This document shows positions 11,159 through 22,525 of a stretch of DNA of 48,306 nucleotides, one piece after another. The stretch's first letter is position 1. Each line of letters starts with the position of its first letter. This DNA is from Vogesella aquatica (GTDB lineage: Bacteria > Pseudomonadota > Gammaproteobacteria > Burkholderiales > Chromobacteriaceae). Under the pieces are notes generated by a model. The model saw nothing but the letters and a program-made list of their open reading frames with translations, was not told the DNA's origin and did not search any database. The position numbers and the translations under genes are program-made. Where the stretch lies: the NCBI RefSeq assembly GCF_028548455.1, contig NZ_JAQQLF010000029.1, positions 1 through 48,306 of the forward strand. The letters run 5' to 3'.

Positions 11159-12700
11159 TTAGAAGCTGTAGCCAGCCTTGAACGATTCGATCGCCTTGGC
11201 CAGTACTTTTTCGTTGTCGGCAGACAGATCACCGGAAGCATCGGTAGCGGTCAGCACGTCGGCGTGATTAGCGCGAACGTAAGCCAGGAACGCTGCTTCG
11301 AAAGCCAGGGCTTTCTTAACCGGTACGTCTTCGTAGTAACCCTTGTTCACAGACCACAGAGTCAGTGCCATTTCGGCGGTAGACAGGGTCGAGAACTGTT
11401 TCTGCTTCATCAGCTCGGTAACCACTTCACCGTGTTGCAGCTGCTTGCGGGTCGCCTCGTCCAGATCGGAAGCAAACTGCGAGAACGCAGCCAGTTCGCG
11501 GTACTGGGCCAGAGCCAGACGGATACCACCGCCCAGTTTCTTGATGACCTTGGTTTGCGCAGCGCCACCCACGCGGGATACCGAAATACCTGCGTTAATG
11601 GCAGGACGGATACCAGCGTTGAACAGGTCGGTTTCCAGGAAGATCTGACCGTCGGTAATGGAAATTACGTTGGTCGGAACGAAAGCGGAAACGTCACCAG
11701 CTTGGGTTTCGATGATTGGCAGAGCAGTCAGCGAACCGGTTTTGCCTTTAACAGCGCCGCCAGTCAGTTTTTCTACTTCGTCTTCGTTGATGCGGGAAGC
11801 GCGTTCCAGCAGACGGGAGTGCAGGTAGAAAACGTCGCCCGGGTAAGCTTCGCGGCCCGGTGGGCGACGCAGCAGCAGGGAGATCTGACGGTAGGCTACG
11901 GCTTGTTTGGACAGATCGTCATAAACGATCAGTGCATCTTCACCGATATCGCGGAAGAATTCGCCCATGGCGCAACCGGAGTACGGTGCGATGAACTGCA
12001 GTGCAGCCGCTTCGGAAGCAGTCGCAGCAACCACAATGGTGTGACCCATTGCGCCGTGCTCTTCCAGCTTGCGCACTACGTTGGCGATGGAGGACGCTTT
12101 CTGACCTACGGCTACGTAGATGCAGACAACGCCGGTGCCCTTCTGGTTCACGATGGCATCCAGTGCCACAGCGGTTTTACCAGTCTGACGGTCGCCAATG
12201 ATCAGTTCACGCTGGCCGCGGCCAACCGGTACCATGGAGTCGATAGACTTCAGGCCGGTTTGCATTGGCTGCGAAACGGATTGACGGGCAATAACGCCCG
12301 GAGCAATCTTTTCGATCGGGGAAGTTGTGGACGCGTTGATCGGGCCTTTGCCATCGATCGGCTGACCCAGCGCGTTTACCACGCGGCCAACCAGCTCACG
12401 ACCTACCGGCACTTCCAGAATACGGCCGGTACATTTAACTTCCTGACCTTCGGAGATGTGCTCGTACTCGCCCAGGATCACGGCACCTACGGAGTCACGC
12501 TCCAGGTTCATGGCCAGGCCAAAGGTGTTGCCCGAGAACTCGAGCATTTCACCCTGCATCACGTCTGTCAGGCCATGGATACGAACGATACCGTCGGTCA
12601 CGGAGATCACAGTACCTTTGGTACGGGTCTCGGCACCTTCAGCCAGGTTCTGAATCTTCGCCTTGATCAGATCGCTGATTTCAGAGGGGTTCAACTGCAT
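11159..12700 (-). CDS. atpA: F1Fo ATP synthase alpha subunit
   Basis: The regulatory nucleotide-binding F1 subunit, 513 aa. P-loop GDRQTGKT and the signature [17 protein letters not shown] are present. The N-terminus [16 protein letters not shown] is typical. The start lies 8 bp after the atpH stop. Confidence 0.97.
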   Translation of the reverse strand: MQLNPSEISDLIKAKIQNLAEGAETRTKGTVISVTDGIVRIHGLTDVMQGEMLEFSGNTFGLAMNLERDSVGAVILGEYEHISEGQEVKCTGRILEVPVGRELVGRVVNALGQPIDGKGPINASTTSPIEKIAPGVIARQSVSQPMQTGLKSIDSMVPVGRGQRELIIGDRQTGKTAVALDAIVNQKGTGVVCIYVAVGQKASSIANVVRKLEEHGAMGHTIVVAATASEAAALQFIAPYSGCAMGEFFRDIGEDALIVYDDLSKQAVAYRQISLLLRRPPGREAYPGDVFYLHSRLLERASRINEDEVEKLTGGAVKGKTGSLTALPIIETQAGDVSAFVPTNVISITDGQIFLETDLFNAGIRPAINAGISVSRVGGAAQTKVIKKLGGGIRLALAQYRELAAFSQFASDLDEATRKQLQHGEVVTELMKQKQFSTLSTAEMALTLWSVNKGYYEDVPVKKALAFEAAFLAYVRANHADVLTATDASGDLSADNEKVLAKAIESFKAGYSF

Positions 12701-12708
12701 GATCTCTC

Positions 12709-13245
12709 CTAATTCTTGAGGCTTGCTGCCATTGCCTGCAGTTTGCCGCTCACCGACGCATCAATCACGTCGTCACCAACCAGTACTCGCAGACCACCGA
12801 TCAGCTCGGGGGCAACACGCACTTCAATCCGTACGGTTTTGCCGTACTTCTTGGTAAGCGTGGCGATCAGGTCAGCTTGCTGGCTTTCGTCCATTGGGTA
12901 GGCGGACTCTACTTGAGCGTCCAGCACACCTTCGGCACGGGCCTTGAGGGCTTCAAACTGTTCGGCAATTTCAGGCAGCAGCGTCAGACGACGGTTTTCG
13001 ATAAGGGTAACGATGAACTGTTTGATGTCATCATTGGCCTTGTCGCCCAGTACGTCCAAAAACAACGCCTCAATCTCTTGCGCGGTATGTTTCGGGTTCG
13101 TGACGACTTGCGTCACGTCCGGGTTCGCCACCATGGCAGCCAGCCACGCGAGCGCGTCAGACCACTTGGCTTGAGACTGCTGCTCGGTGGCAAGGCTGTA
13201 TACCGCTTCGGCATAGGGCCTTGCTACGGTAATGAGTTCTGCCAT
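12709..13245 (-). CDS. atpH: F1Fo ATP synthase delta subunit
   Basis: The 178-aa peripheral-stalk cap. Begins [19 protein letters not shown], the classic delta N-terminus, and the C-terminal part has [21 protein letters not shown]. Seven bases separate it from atpF. Confidence 0.95.
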   Translation of the reverse strand: MAELITVARPYAEAVYSLATEQQSQAKWSDALAWLAAMVANPDVTQVVTNPKHTAQEIEALFLDVLGDKANDDIKQFIVTLIENRRLTLLPEIAEQFEALKARAEGVLDAQVESAYPMDESQQADLIATLTKKYGKTVRIEVRVAPELIGGLRVLVGDDVIDASVSGKLQAMAASLKN

Positions 13246-13252
13246 GAGTTAA

Positions 13253-13723
13253 TTAAAACTCCGCTTTGATGGAGGCTAACAGATCAGCGTGCTTCGCAGC
13301 GTCGATCTCTTTACGCAGGATCTTCTCTGCGCCGGCTACGGCCAGACCAGCTACCTGCTCGCGCAGGGCTTCCTTGGCACGCAACACTTCCTGATCGATC
13401 TGGGATTTGGCTTCGGTTACCAGCTTGGCACCTTCGGTGCGAGCGGCATCCTTCGCCTCTTCCACGATCTGGTTGGCGCGCTTTTCAGCGGCCAGGATCA
13501 GCTCGGTAGCTTGTTGTTTAGCCTGACGAAGTTCGTCAGCAACGCGCTTTTCGGCTGCTTCCAGATCCTGCTTGCCACGTTCTGCAGCGGCCAAGCCATC
13601 AGCAATACGCTCGGCACGCTCTTCCATCATGTTGGTAAGCGGAGGCCAAACAAACTTCATGGTGAACCATACCAGGATAGCGAAAGTGATCGCCTGGCCC
13701 AGTAGTGTTACGTTGAATTCCAC
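13253..13723 (-). CDS. atpF: F1Fo ATP synthase b subunit
   Basis: The 156-aa peripheral-stalk dimer subunit. A single N-terminal membrane helix ([19 protein letters not shown]) is followed by a long charged coiled coil rich in Ala, Glu and Lys. The order atpE-atpF-atpH is standard. Confidence 0.95.
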   Translation of the reverse strand: MEFNVTLLGQAITFAILVWFTMKFVWPPLTNMMEERAERIADGLAAAERGKQDLEAAEKRVADELRQAKQQATELILAAEKRANQIVEEAKDAARTEGAKLVTEAKSQIDQEVLRAKEALREQVAGLAVAGAEKILRKEIDAAKHADLLASIKAEF

Positions 13724-13773
13724 GCTTGTTTTCCTCCAGTGTGGTTACGACAACAACCGTTTTCGCTTAGAAA

Positions 13774-14061
<288 letters not shown>

Positions 14062-14124
14062 TTAAATCTCCTAAAGACTAATGCAAGGATGGTTTGAGAA
14101 AAGGTACGAAAAAACTGCTAAAAA

Positions 14125-14946
<822 letters not shown>

Positions 14947-15309
14947 TCAATTTTTAATCAGAAGCCCGAACCAGTAAGCGGAAGTGGCTGCTATGTAGCC
15001 GCCAAACAAACCCGCCACCGACAAATCCTTGAAAAAAGCGAGAGCACCACCAAATAACAAAAGAGTCAGCACAAACTTGACTGCTTCTGCCTTGTAATGC
15101 GCCCGCATCAATTCTGCAGGAGAAACCCTGTGCATCGCCCCGGCGATGCGCACGTAAGCCAGTGCCGGCAAGATGGCACACAGCCCGCCTATCAGTGCCG
15201 ACACCGGAACATTGATCGTCGCGCCGGCAACCAGCAAGCTGATCACCACGGCCAGCAGGGTAAGCCTCACCTGCAGTCGAATTACGCGTTTGGCGTCCGG
15301 ATTAGTCAT
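14947..15309 (-). CDS. atpI: ATP synthase assembly protein AtpI
   Basis: About 120 aa with four hydrophobic segments and the YKAEAVKF motif of the AtpI family, which assists c-ring assembly. The more likely start is the internal Met (MTNPDAKRVIRLQVRL); the frame is open three codons further. First gene of the atp operon. Confidence 0.85.
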   Translation of the reverse strand: MTNPDAKRVIRLQVRLTLLAVVISLLVAGATINVPVSALIGGLCAILPALAYVRIAGAMHRVSPAELMRAHYKAEAVKFVLTLLLFGGALAFFKDLSVAGLFGGYIAATSAYWFGLLIKN

Positions 15310-15399
15310 GTACGGCACTTAAAAAATCGGTCGATTATAGGCTTGGGCTGACGAAAGCGTCAACTTCGTTAAGTCGTCTGGATAATTGCCGCAAGCCGC

Positions 15400-16260
15400 T
15401 CAGCCGTTTGATTTTGCTTGCAGTTTTTCCAGCAGCCCGTCCAGCTCGTCCAGACTTGCATAATCGATGATGACCTTGCCCTTACCCTTGCTGCCGTGGC
15501 GGAAGCTCACACTCATGCCCAGCTTGTCCGACAGCATCCCTGCCAGGCGCTCGATATCAGCGTCGCGCGGGGCTGGCGCAGGGGCTTTGCGGCCAACCTT
15601 GGGCTCGGCCAGGGCTTGCACACGCTGCTCGACTTCACGCACGGACAGCTGCTCGGCCACCACCGCCTGCGCCAGCGCCATCTGCTGCAGTACCGGCAGC
15701 GGCAACAAGGCGCGGGCATGGCCCATTTCCAGCTGGCCTTCGTGCAGCATGGTTTGCAGCGGTGCCGGCAAGGCCAGCAGGCGCAGCAGGTTACTGATGG
15801 CGCTACGCGAGCGGCCCAGTGCATCGGCAGCCGCCTCATGCGTCAGGCCGAATTCCTCGATCAGACGCTTGATACCCTTGGCTTCTTCCAGCGGGTCCAG
15901 TTGCTGGCGCTGGATATTCTCGATCAGGCCCATGGCCAGAGCCGACTGGTCGGCCACACTGCGCACCACCGCCGGTATGTCGGTGAGCCCGGCCAACTGG
16001 CTGGCACGCCAACGACGCTCGCCAGCGATCAGCTCATAGTCGCCCAAACCGATTTCTCGTACCACGATGGGCTGAATCAGCCCCTGGGAGCGGATGGATG
16101 CGGCCAACTCTGCCAATGCAGCTTCATCCATATGGCTGCGCGGCTGGTACTTGCCCGGGCGGATACTGCGCACAGGCAGCGTAGTCAGGCGTTCGTTGTC
16201 TGCTTCGACGGTGGAGAGGAGCGCGTCCAGGCCACGCCCGAGTCCTTTGAGTTTGGCCAT
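15400..16260 (-). CDS. parB: chromosome-partitioning protein ParB
   Basis: 286 aa. The N-terminus MAKLKGLGRGLDALL, the CTP-binding ParB/Srx domain (PGKYQPRSHMDE; GERRWRASQLAGL), the central helix-turn-helix (LTHEAAADALGRSRSAISN) and the C-terminal dimer domain are all present. It works with ParA in segregating the origin region. It starts one base after the parA stop region. No perfect parS site was noticed in the window. Confidence 0.95.
   Translation of the reverse strand: MAKLKGLGRGLDALLSTVEADNERLTTLPVRSIRPGKYQPRSHMDEAALAELAASIRSQGLIQPIVVREIGLGDYELIAGERRWRASQLAGLTDIPAVVRSVADQSALAMGLIENIQRQQLDPLEEAKGIKRLIEEFGLTHEAAADALGRSRSAISNLLRLLALPAPLQTMLHEGQLEMGHARALLPLPVLQQMALAQAVVAEQLSVREVEQRVQALAEPKVGRKAPAPAPRDADIERLAGMLSDKLGMSVSFRHGSKGKGKVIIDYASLDELDGLLEKLQAKSNG
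15588..15599 (+). repeat. exact copy of the TGCGGCCAACCT word, inside parB
   Basis: Candidate uptake-sequence copy within coding DNA. See the finding. Confidence 0.6.
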
Positions 16261-16261
16261 A

Positions 16262-17053
16262 TTAATGCTCGGTACTTGCGGTTTGCGGTTCTAGGCGGGC
16301 GATCAGTTCGGCCGCCAGAGTAAGGTAGGCTTGCGAGCCGCGGGCGGCGCGGTCATAGACGATGCCGGGCAGGCCATGGCTGGGCGCCTCGGCCAGGCGG
16401 ATATTACGCGGCACGACAGTGTCGAAGACCTTGCCGCCAAAGTGGCGCGCCAGCTGTTCGGACACTTGCTGCGACAGATTGCTGCGCGCATCGAACATGG
16501 TACGCAACAGGCCCATGATTTCGATACGCGGATTCACCGCCGCGCGCACTTTGCGCAGGGTATTCACCAGATCGGTCAGCCCTTCCAGCGCGTAGTACTC
16601 GCACACCATCGGGATCAGCACGCCCTGCGCAGCCACCAGGCCGTTCAGGGTGAGCAGGTTGAGCGATGGCGGGCTGTCGATCAGTACGTAGTCGTAGTCC
16701 GCAGACACCAGCTCCAGTGCATTTTTCAGCCGCGCCTCACGCGCCAGTTCTTGCACCAGCTCGATTTCGGCGGCCGACAGGTCGCGGTTGGCCGGCAGCA
16801 CGTCATAACCGCCTTCTTTGGCTGGCTGGCGTACTTCTTCTACGGTGTGCTCGCCCATCAGGACGTGGTACACCGACTTTTGCAAAGCGTTCTTGTCGAT
16901 GCCGCTACCCATGGTGGCGTTGCCCTGCGGGTCGAGGTCGACAATCAGTACGCGCCGGCCCTGCTCTACCAGGCTGGCAGCCAGATTCACGACGGTGGTG
17001 GTTTTACCCACCCCGCCCTTCTGGTTGGCCACAGCGATAATGCGGGCTGTCAT
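16262..17053 (-). CDS. parA: chromosome-partitioning ATPase ParA
   Basis: 263 aa, Soj type, short and without an N-terminal DNA-binding domain. The deviant Walker A is KGGVGKTT near the N-terminus (MTARIIAVANQKGG) and the Walker A' strand is VLIVDLDPQGN. It overlaps the rsmG stop by four bases, so rsmG-parA-parB are translationally linked. Confidence 0.96.
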   Translation of the reverse strand: MTARIIAVANQKGGVGKTTTVVNLAASLVEQGRRVLIVDLDPQGNATMGSGIDKNALQKSVYHVLMGEHTVEEVRQPAKEGGYDVLPANRDLSAAEIELVQELAREARLKNALELVSADYDYVLIDSPPSLNLLTLNGLVAAQGVLIPMVCEYYALEGLTDLVNTLRKVRAAVNPRIEIMGLLRTMFDARSNLSQQVSEQLARHFGGKVFDTVVPRNIRLAEAPSHGLPGIVYDRAARGSQAYLTLAAELIARLEPQTASTEH

Positions 17054-17679
17054 TTTGCTACCACGCGTACCAGGTGGCGCTGTTCGGCATCCAGCCCCGG
17101 CACGTCCAGTTTTTTCACTTCGGCCACGGCAAAGTCTGCCGGCAGCTGGGCGATTTCTTCAAACGGGTAAACGCCTTTCATGGCGACAAACTGGCCGTCT
17201 GCGGCCAACAGGTGGCGCGACAGCTTGACGAACTCGGCCAGCTCGGAGAAGGCGCGGCTGGTAATACGGTCGAATTTTTCTGCCGGCTGGTAGGCTTCTA
17301 CGCGCTCGGTGATCACTTCCACGTTATCCAGTTTCAGCTCGATGACTGCCTGGCGCAGGAAGGTGGTTTTCTTGTGGTTGGCGTCCAGCACCACCACTTT
17401 CAGATCAGGGCGCGCAATCGCGGTAGGAATGCCCGGCATACCGCCACCCGAGCCCACGTCCAGCATGCGCGTACCGCCGGCCAGCTGTGGCACCAGGGTC
17501 AGACTATCCAGCAAGTGGTAGCTCACCATGCGGTCTTTATCGCGGATAGCGGTGAGGTTGTAGGTCTGGTTCCACTTGGCCAGCAGGCCCAGATAGCCTT
17601 CCAGCAGGTCGATCTGTGCGTCGGACAAATCCAGGCCGATAGCGGCCAGGCCCTGGGTGAGTTCTGCGCGATGCGTCAT
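17050..17679 (-). CDS. rsmG: 16S rRNA (guanine527-N7)-methyltransferase
   Basis: 209 aa. The SAM-binding loop MLDVGSGGGMPGIPTAI and KKTTFLRQA are family marks. It methylates G527 of 16S rRNA. It lies downstream of mnmG in the conserved gidA-gidB order, but a terminator intervenes. Confidence 0.95.
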   Translation of the reverse strand: MTHRAELTQGLAAIGLDLSDAQIDLLEGYLGLLAKWNQTYNLTAIRDKDRMVSYHLLDSLTLVPQLAGGTRMLDVGSGGGMPGIPTAIARPDLKVVVLDANHKKTTFLRQAVIELKLDNVEVITERVEAYQPAEKFDRITSRAFSELAEFVKLSRHLLAADGQFVAMKGVYPFEEIAQLPADFAVAEVKKLDVPGLDAEQRHLVRVVAK

Positions 17680-17725
17680 GATGTTCGGAATACGGTGTGT
17701 AAGTTGACCCGATTGTAACGGGTAT

Positions 17726-17764
17726 CAAAAACAAATGCGCCCCGAAGTAGCCACCCCGGAGCGC
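17726..17764 (-). terminator. terminator between mnmG and rsmG
   Basis: GCGCTCCG pairs with CGGGGCGC (one G-T pair), followed on the minus strand by ATTTGTTTTTG. It implies that rsmG has a separate promoter or depends on partial read-through. Confidence 0.65.
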
Positions 17765-17782
17765 AGTGCAACAAAAAGACGC

Positions 17783-19675
17783 CTAGCTTGCGCTGCGCGC
17801 TTCGCTGAAACCACGCTTGAGGTGTACCAGCAGCAAGGCCACGGCGGCTGGCGTAATACCCTGGATGCGCGAGGCCTGCCCCAGGGTTTCCGGGCGATGC
17901 TGGTTCAGCTTTTGCGACACTTCTTTCGATAAGCCTTTTACCAGCGCGTAATCGATGTCCAATGGCAGCTTTACGTCGTCCAGCTGTTCGCGCTTGGCGA
18001 CTTCTTCGTTCTGGCGGTCGATATAGCCCTGATACTTGATCTGGATTTCTACCTGCTCGGCCACCACCTCGTCCTGTACGCCCTCCCCTGCCAGCGACAG
18101 CTTCATCAGCTCGGCGTAGGCCACATTGGGGCGGCGCAGCAAGTCGGCCAGCGTGTATTCGCGCGCCAGTTTCTGGCCCACGATGGCTTCGTCTTCACCC
18201 GGCTGCAACTTGGCGGGCTGTACCCAGGTACTGGCAAGGCGCTGCTTTTCAGCCTCGACGGCATCGCGCTTGCGGCAGAAAGCGTCCCACTGCGCATCGC
18301 CGATCAGGCCCAGCTTGCGGCCAACCTCGGTCAGGCGCAGGTCGGCGTTGTCTTCGCGCAGCTGCAGGCGGAACTCGGCTCGGCTGGTAAACATGCGGTA
18401 AGGCTCGGACACGCCCAGCGTGGTGAGGTCGTCTACCAGCACGCCCAGGTAGGCTTCGTCGCGGCGCGGACACCAGCCATCCTGCTCGCGGGCGTACAAA
18501 CCGGCGTTCAGGCCAGCCAGCAGGCCTTGCGCGGCGGCTTCTTCGTAGCCGGTGGTGCCGTTGATCTGGCCGGCAAAGAACAAGCCCTGGATGGCCTTGG
18601 TTTCCAGCGTGGATTTCAGGCCGCGCGGGTCGAAGTAGTCGTACTCGATGGCATAGCCGGGGCGCAGGATGTGAGCGTTTTCCAGGCCGCGCATGGAGCG
18701 CACGGCAGCCAGCTGGATATCGAACGGCAAGCTGGTGGAAATCCCGTTAGGGTAGTACTCGTGCGTGGTCAGGCCTTCCGGCTCCAGGAAGATCTGGTGG
18801 CTTTCCTTGTCGGCAAAGCGGTTAATCTTGTCCTCGATGGAGGGGCAGTAGCGCGGGCCCACGCCCTCGATGACGCCGGTGAACATCGGGCTGCGGTCAA
18901 AACCACTGCGGATGATGTCGTGCGTCTGCTGGTTGGTATGCGTGATCCAGCACGGCAGCTGTTTTGGGTGCATGGCGCGGCTGCCACGGTAGGAAAACAC
19001 CGGCTCCGGCGTATCACCCGGCTGCGCTTCCATCACCGAAAAGTCGATGGTGCGGCCATCAATACGCGGCGGAGTGCCGGTTTTCAGCCGGCCTACCGGC
19101 AGGCTGAGCTCGCGCAGGCGCTCACCCAGCGTGGAGGCGGCCTGGTCGCCAGCGCGGCCGCCGGTGTAGTTTTCCAGCCCCACGTGGATCTTGCCGGACA
19201 GGAAGGTACCCGCTGTCAGCACCACCGTCTTGGCGCGGAAGGTAATGCCGATAGCGGTGATAGCACCGGCGACACGGTCGCCCTCGATCAGCAAGTCGTC
19301 CACCGGCTGCTGGAACAGCATCAGGTTAGGCTGGTTTTCCAGCATTTCGCGGATAGCCGCCTTGTATAGCACGCGGTCGGCCTGGGCGCGGGTAGCGCGC
19401 ACGGCCGGGCCTTTACTGGCATTGAGCGTACGGAACTGGATGCCACCGATATCGGTAGCCAGCGCCATGGCACCGCCGAGCGCGTCGACTTCTTTTACCA
19501 GATGACCTTTGCCGATACCGCCAATGGACGGGTTGCACGACATCTGGCCCAGGGTTTCGATGTTGTGCGTGAGCAGCAGGGTCTGGCAGCCCATGCGTGC
19601 AGCGGCCAAAGCGGCCTCGGTGCCTGCGTGGCCACCGCCTACTACGATTACGTCAAAGGTCGTCGGATAGATCAT
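17783..19675 (-). CDS. mnmG: tRNA uridine 5-carboxymethylaminomethyl synthesis enzyme MnmG
   Basis: About 630 aa. With MnmE it modifies the wobble uridine of certain tRNAs. The FAD-binding N-terminus [20 protein letters not shown] and the signature [11 protein letters not shown] are visible. The start chosen is the Met giving [15 protein letters not shown]; the open frame extends ten codons further upstream, without family support. A terminator follows the stop. Confidence 0.95.
   Translation of the reverse strand: MIYPTTFDVIVVGGGHAGTEAALAAARMGCQTLLLTHNIETLGQMSCNPSIGGIGKGHLVKEVDALGGAMALATDIGGIQFRTLNASKGPAVRATRAQADRVLYKAAIREMLENQPNLMLFQQPVDDLLIEGDRVAGAITAIGITFRAKTVVLTAGTFLSGKIHVGLENYTGGRAGDQAASTLGERLRELSLPVGRLKTGTPPRIDGRTIDFSVMEAQPGDTPEPVFSYRGSRAMHPKQLPCWITHTNQQTHDIIRSGFDRSPMFTGVIEGVGPRYCPSIEDKINRFADKESHQIFLEPEGLTTHEYYPNGISTSLPFDIQLAAVRSMRGLENAHILRPGYAIEYDYFDPRGLKSTLETKAIQGLFFAGQINGTTGYEEAAAQGLLAGLNAGLYAREQDGWCPRRDEAYLGVLVDDLTTLGVSEPYRMFTSRAEFRLQLREDNADLRLTEVGRKLGLIGDAQWDAFCRKRDAVEAEKQRLASTWVQPAKLQPGEDEAIVGQKLAREYTLADLLRRPNVAYAELMKLSLAGEGVQDEVVAEQVEIQIKYQGYIDRQNEEVAKREQLDDVKLPLDIDYALVKGLSKEVSQKLNQHRPETLGQASRIQGITPAAVALLLVHLKRGFSEARSAS
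18316..18327 (+). repeat. exact copy of the TGCGGCCAACCT word, inside mnmG
   Basis: Candidate uptake-sequence copy within coding DNA. See the finding. Confidence 0.6.
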
Positions 19676-19872
19676 GGGTATTGTGCGAAAAGATCGGTCA
19701 AACAAAACCGAGTATTGTACGCCAAAAGCGCAAACTTTATAAGTCGTTGATTTTAATCACCCTGCTTGTCATGCGGGTTTCAAAAGACCGTCATCATCAT
19801 GCCATGCCCGCGTCACGGCGCTGTCAAACTGCCTGCATAGCATGGTGGCACTACCCCTACCCGGAGTGCACG

Positions 19873-20622
19873 ATGCAGCAAGGTCTCGAAACCGCTGTGC
19901 TGGCACCAGCCAGCAAGCTGAGTGTGCGTGTGGCGCATAGCGCCAAGGATATCCGTCGCGCACAAAAGTTGCGTTATCAGGTATTTGCCCAAGAGATGGG
20001 CGCCAAGCTGGCCTCAGCCGCCGAGGGCATAGACCGTGACGAATACGACCCCTATTGCGACCACCTGATCGTGGAAGACAACACCACCGGCAAAGTAGTC
20101 GGTACCTACCGCATGCTGCCGCCACACAAAGCGCGCCAGCTGCCCAGCCTGTATTCCGAGCACGAATTCGACATGAGCCGCCTGGCCGGCATCCGCGACC
20201 ATATCATCGAAATTGGCCGCTCTTGCGTCCACAAGGACTACCGCCGCGGTGCCGTCATTGCCCTGCTGTGGGCCGGCCTGGCTGACTACGTACGCCAGCA
20301 CGGTGGCCAGTACCTGGCAGGCTGCGCCAGCGTGAGCCTGGCCGATGGCGGCCATCAGGCCGTCAGCCTGTACCGCCTGCTGGAAAGCAAAAACCTGTCA
20401 CCAGCAGAATGGCGCGTCACCCCGCACCTGCCCTTGCCGCTGGGCGAGGTGCAGGACGACAGCCAGGTGCCTGTACCACCGCTGATCAAGGGCTATCTGC
20501 GCGCTGGTGCCTGGGTGTGCGGCGAGCCGGCGTGGGACCCGGATTTCAACTGTGCCGACTTCTTCATGCTGCTGCCGATGAGCCGTCTGGACATGCGCCA
20601 TCAGCGTCACTTCGCGGGCTGA
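19873..20622 (+). CDS. OlsB/hemolysin-like GNAT N-acyltransferase
   Basis: About 249 aa from the ATG at 19873, which has GGAG seven bases before it; the frame is open much further upstream without coding character. Hallmarks are LRYQVFAQEMGA, the acyl-CoA fold stretch VVGTYRMLPP and IIEIGRSCVHKDYRRG. The family includes OlsB, which acylates ornithine to lyso-ornithine lipid. No OlsA-like O-acyltransferase gene is adjacent, so the exact substrate is unproven. Confidence 0.85.
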   Translation: MQQGLETAVLAPASKLSVRVAHSAKDIRRAQKLRYQVFAQEMGAKLASAAEGIDRDEYDPYCDHLIVEDNTTGKVVGTYRMLPPHKARQLPSLYSEHEFDMSRLAGIRDHIIEIGRSCVHKDYRRGAVIALLWAGLADYVRQHGGQYLAGCASVSLADGGHQAVSLYRLLESKNLSPAEWRVTPHLPLPLGEVQDDSQVPVPPLIKGYLRAGAWVCGEPAWDPDFNCADFFMLLPMSRLDMRHQRHFAG

Positions 20623-20642
20623 CCTCTCCCGGCCCGTCCCGC

Positions 20643-20678
20643 CCAAGGTTGGCTGCACGCCCGTGCGGCCAACCTTTC
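20643..20678 (+). terminator. inverted pair of the TGCGGCCAACCT word forming a hairpin
   Basis: AAGGTTGGCTGCACG (20645-20659) pairs with CGTGCGGCCAACCTT (20662-20676), one G-T pair. One arm is an exact TGCGGCCAACCT (20664-20675), the other differs by one base. It lies between the acyltransferase stop and the trmO start and looks like an uptake-sequence-derived terminator, a known arrangement in Neisseria with its own DUS. Confidence 0.6.
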
Positions 20679-20692
20679 GCTACAATCGGGGC

Positions 20693-21394
20693 ATGAGCTA
20701 CACACTGCACCCTATTGGCCTGATCAACTCGCCGTATCAGGAAAAGTTCGGCATACCACGCCAACCCGCGCTGGCACCGTCCGCCCCGGTGAGCCTTACC
20801 CTGCTGCCACCCTACAACCAAGCCGACTGCGTGCGCGGCCTGGAGGCTTTTTCCCATGTATGGCTGACGTTTGTCTTTCACGAAACCCTGGCCCGAGGCT
20901 GGCAGCCGCTGGTACGCCCGCCGCGCCTGGGTGGCAATAGCAAGGTAGGCGTCTTTGCCAGCCGCGCCACGCACCGCCCCAACGGCTTGGGCTTGTCATT
21001 GGTCGAGCTCAAAAGTATCGATACACAGCAAGGTGTCACCCTGCATCTGGCAGGGGCAGACCTGCTACACGGCACGCCGGTGCTCGACATCAAACCTTAT
21101 ATTCCTTTTGTGGAGGCCAAACCGGATGCTCGCGGCGGCTTTGTCGACGGCCCGCCCCCGCAGCTAGGCGTACAGTGGCAGCCCAAAGCACTGGCAGATC
21201 TGCAAGCCTGGCACACGGCACCCGCATGGCTGGCCGGCTTGATAGACGAGGTGCTGGCACAAGACCCCCGGCCCGCCTACCAGAACGACCCGACACGCGT
21301 CTACGGCATACGCCTGGCTCACTGTGACGTCCGCTTTGCCATACAAGGCGATACGGTGCTGGTACTTGAAATAATCCCGCCCGCCCAGAACTAA
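20693..21394 (+). CDS. trmO: tRNA (N6-threonylcarbamoyladenosine37-N6)-methyltransferase TrmO
   Basis: About 233 aa from ATG 20693. The TsaA/TrmO fold is marked by IGLINSPYQEKFGIPRQP near the start, then FHETLARGW and ASRATHRPNGLGLS. It methylates t6A37 of threonine tRNA. The C-terminal part DPTRVYGIRLAHCDVRF is also typical. The preceding hairpin separates it from the acyltransferase gene. Confidence 0.9.
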   Translation: MSYTLHPIGLINSPYQEKFGIPRQPALAPSAPVSLTLLPPYNQADCVRGLEAFSHVWLTFVFHETLARGWQPLVRPPRLGGNSKVGVFASRATHRPNGLGLSLVELKSIDTQQGVTLHLAGADLLHGTPVLDIKPYIPFVEAKPDARGGFVDGPPPQLGVQWQPKALADLQAWHTAPAWLAGLIDEVLAQDPRPAYQNDPTRVYGIRLAHCDVRFAIQGDTVLVLEIIPPAQN

Positions 21395-21462
21395 GCCATG
21401 TTTCGCGTAGTCGAAACGCTGCCTGACCATCAGAGTCAGCTTACCTACTGGAGAATGAATCA

Positions 21463-22341
21463 ATGATTACCCGAGCGAAGACGTCCATTCTGGCCCTCTC
21501 CCTCATTGCTGTGCTGGCCACGCCGTTTGCAGAAGCCGCACGCGTGGGTAAAGGCAAGAGCGCCGGCATGCAGCGCGCCACCCCTACCCAAAGCTTCTCG
21601 CAACAGAACGCCATCCCTGCCAAAACACCGACCCAGGTTGCACCACAGCAAAAAGGTTCTGGCATTGGCGGCATGGTGGCCGCCGGTGCCGCCGGTGCTG
21701 CAGCCGGCTATCTGCTGGGCTCGGCCATGGGCGATGACGACGGTGGCTTCCCATGGCTGGCCGTGATCGGCGGCTCGCTTGCTGGTTTGGCACTGCTGTC
21801 TTTCCTGCGCCGCAGAGCGGCCAGCAAGCAGGCCGGCCATCGCGCACCGCCACTGCAAACGCAGCCCATGCACTTCCAACCCTCGCCGGCAGGTGCCAAC
21901 GGCATTCCGCCTATCGGCTCCGGCAATAACGCCATGGGCGGCAGTGGCCTGACTCCGCCGCCGGCCTCATTCCAGCGCCTGCCAGACGGTACGGAAGCCC
22001 CGCACTTCCTGCGCCAGGCGAAAGCTACCTTCCTGCATCTGCAGAATCTCAACTCTGCCGATAGCCTGGAAGAAGTTCGCAAGTACATGACCGCCGACCT
22101 GTTCAATGCATTGAAAGACGATATGGCTGCCAATACCGAGCCTGCCGACTTCCCGCAGCTGGACTGCCAGATCGTCGAAGCGACCGTGGAAAGCAGCCGC
22201 ATGATTGCCAGCGTGCGCTTTAACGGCATGGTGAGCGAAACTGTTGGCGCCCCGGCGGTACAGTTCAGCGAAACTTGGCACTACGTCAAAGACGACAACA
22301 GCAATGGCAAGTGGCTGGTGGCGGGTATCCAGCAGAGCTAA
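21463..22341 (+). CDS. Tim44-like domain protein, exported or membrane-anchored
   Basis: 292 aa. A signal-like N-terminus (SILALSLIAVLATPFAEA) is followed by a low-complexity linker, a glycine/alanine-rich segment and a membrane helix (PWLAVIGGSLAGLALLSFL at about 105-123). The Tim44-like C-terminal domain (residues 180-292) has FLHLQNLNSADSLEEVRKYMT and a WHYVKD segment. Common in betaproteobacteria; function unknown. A terminator follows directly. Confidence 0.85.
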   Translation: MITRAKTSILALSLIAVLATPFAEAARVGKGKSAGMQRATPTQSFSQQNAIPAKTPTQVAPQQKGSGIGGMVAAGAAGAAAGYLLGSAMGDDDGGFPWLAVIGGSLAGLALLSFLRRRAASKQAGHRAPPLQTQPMHFQPSPAGANGIPPIGSGNNAMGGSGLTPPPASFQRLPDGTEAPHFLRQAKATFLHLQNLNSADSLEEVRKYMTADLFNALKDDMAANTEPADFPQLDCQIVEATVESSRMIASVRFNGMVSETVGAPAVQFSETWHYVKDDNSNGKWLVAGIQQS

Positions 22342-22345
22342 GCCA

Positions 22346-22357
22346 AGGTTGGCCGCA
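22346..22357 (-). repeat. exact copy of the TGCGGCCAACCT word (minus strand)
   Basis: Intergenic copy a few bases after the Tim44-domain gene and just before its terminator. Confidence 0.6.
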
Positions 22358-22363
22358 ACATGC

Positions 22364-22390
22364 AAAAAGGCATCTCCGGATGCCTTTTTT
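22364..22390. terminator. bidirectional terminator
   Basis: AAAAAGGCATC and GATGCCTTTTTT form a strong hairpin with A and T runs on both sides. It serves the Tim44-domain gene on the plus strand and could serve lapD on the minus strand. Confidence 0.85.
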
Positions 22391-22525
22391 ATTTTGCACG
22401 CCAATTGCCACGCCCGCACCCTACGTACCGGCCGGCGCAACAACATGCATCATCCACAGCGCACAAACAAACAGGGCGAGATGGCTCACCACACTCGCCC
22501 TGCCATTGGCCCATGCACGAGCCGC

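Noticed and set aside
15319-15399. parS or origin near parAB-mnmG
   Set aside because: No TGTTTCACGTGAAACA-like palindrome and no cluster of DnaA boxes was found in the intergenic regions from 15319 to 19872.
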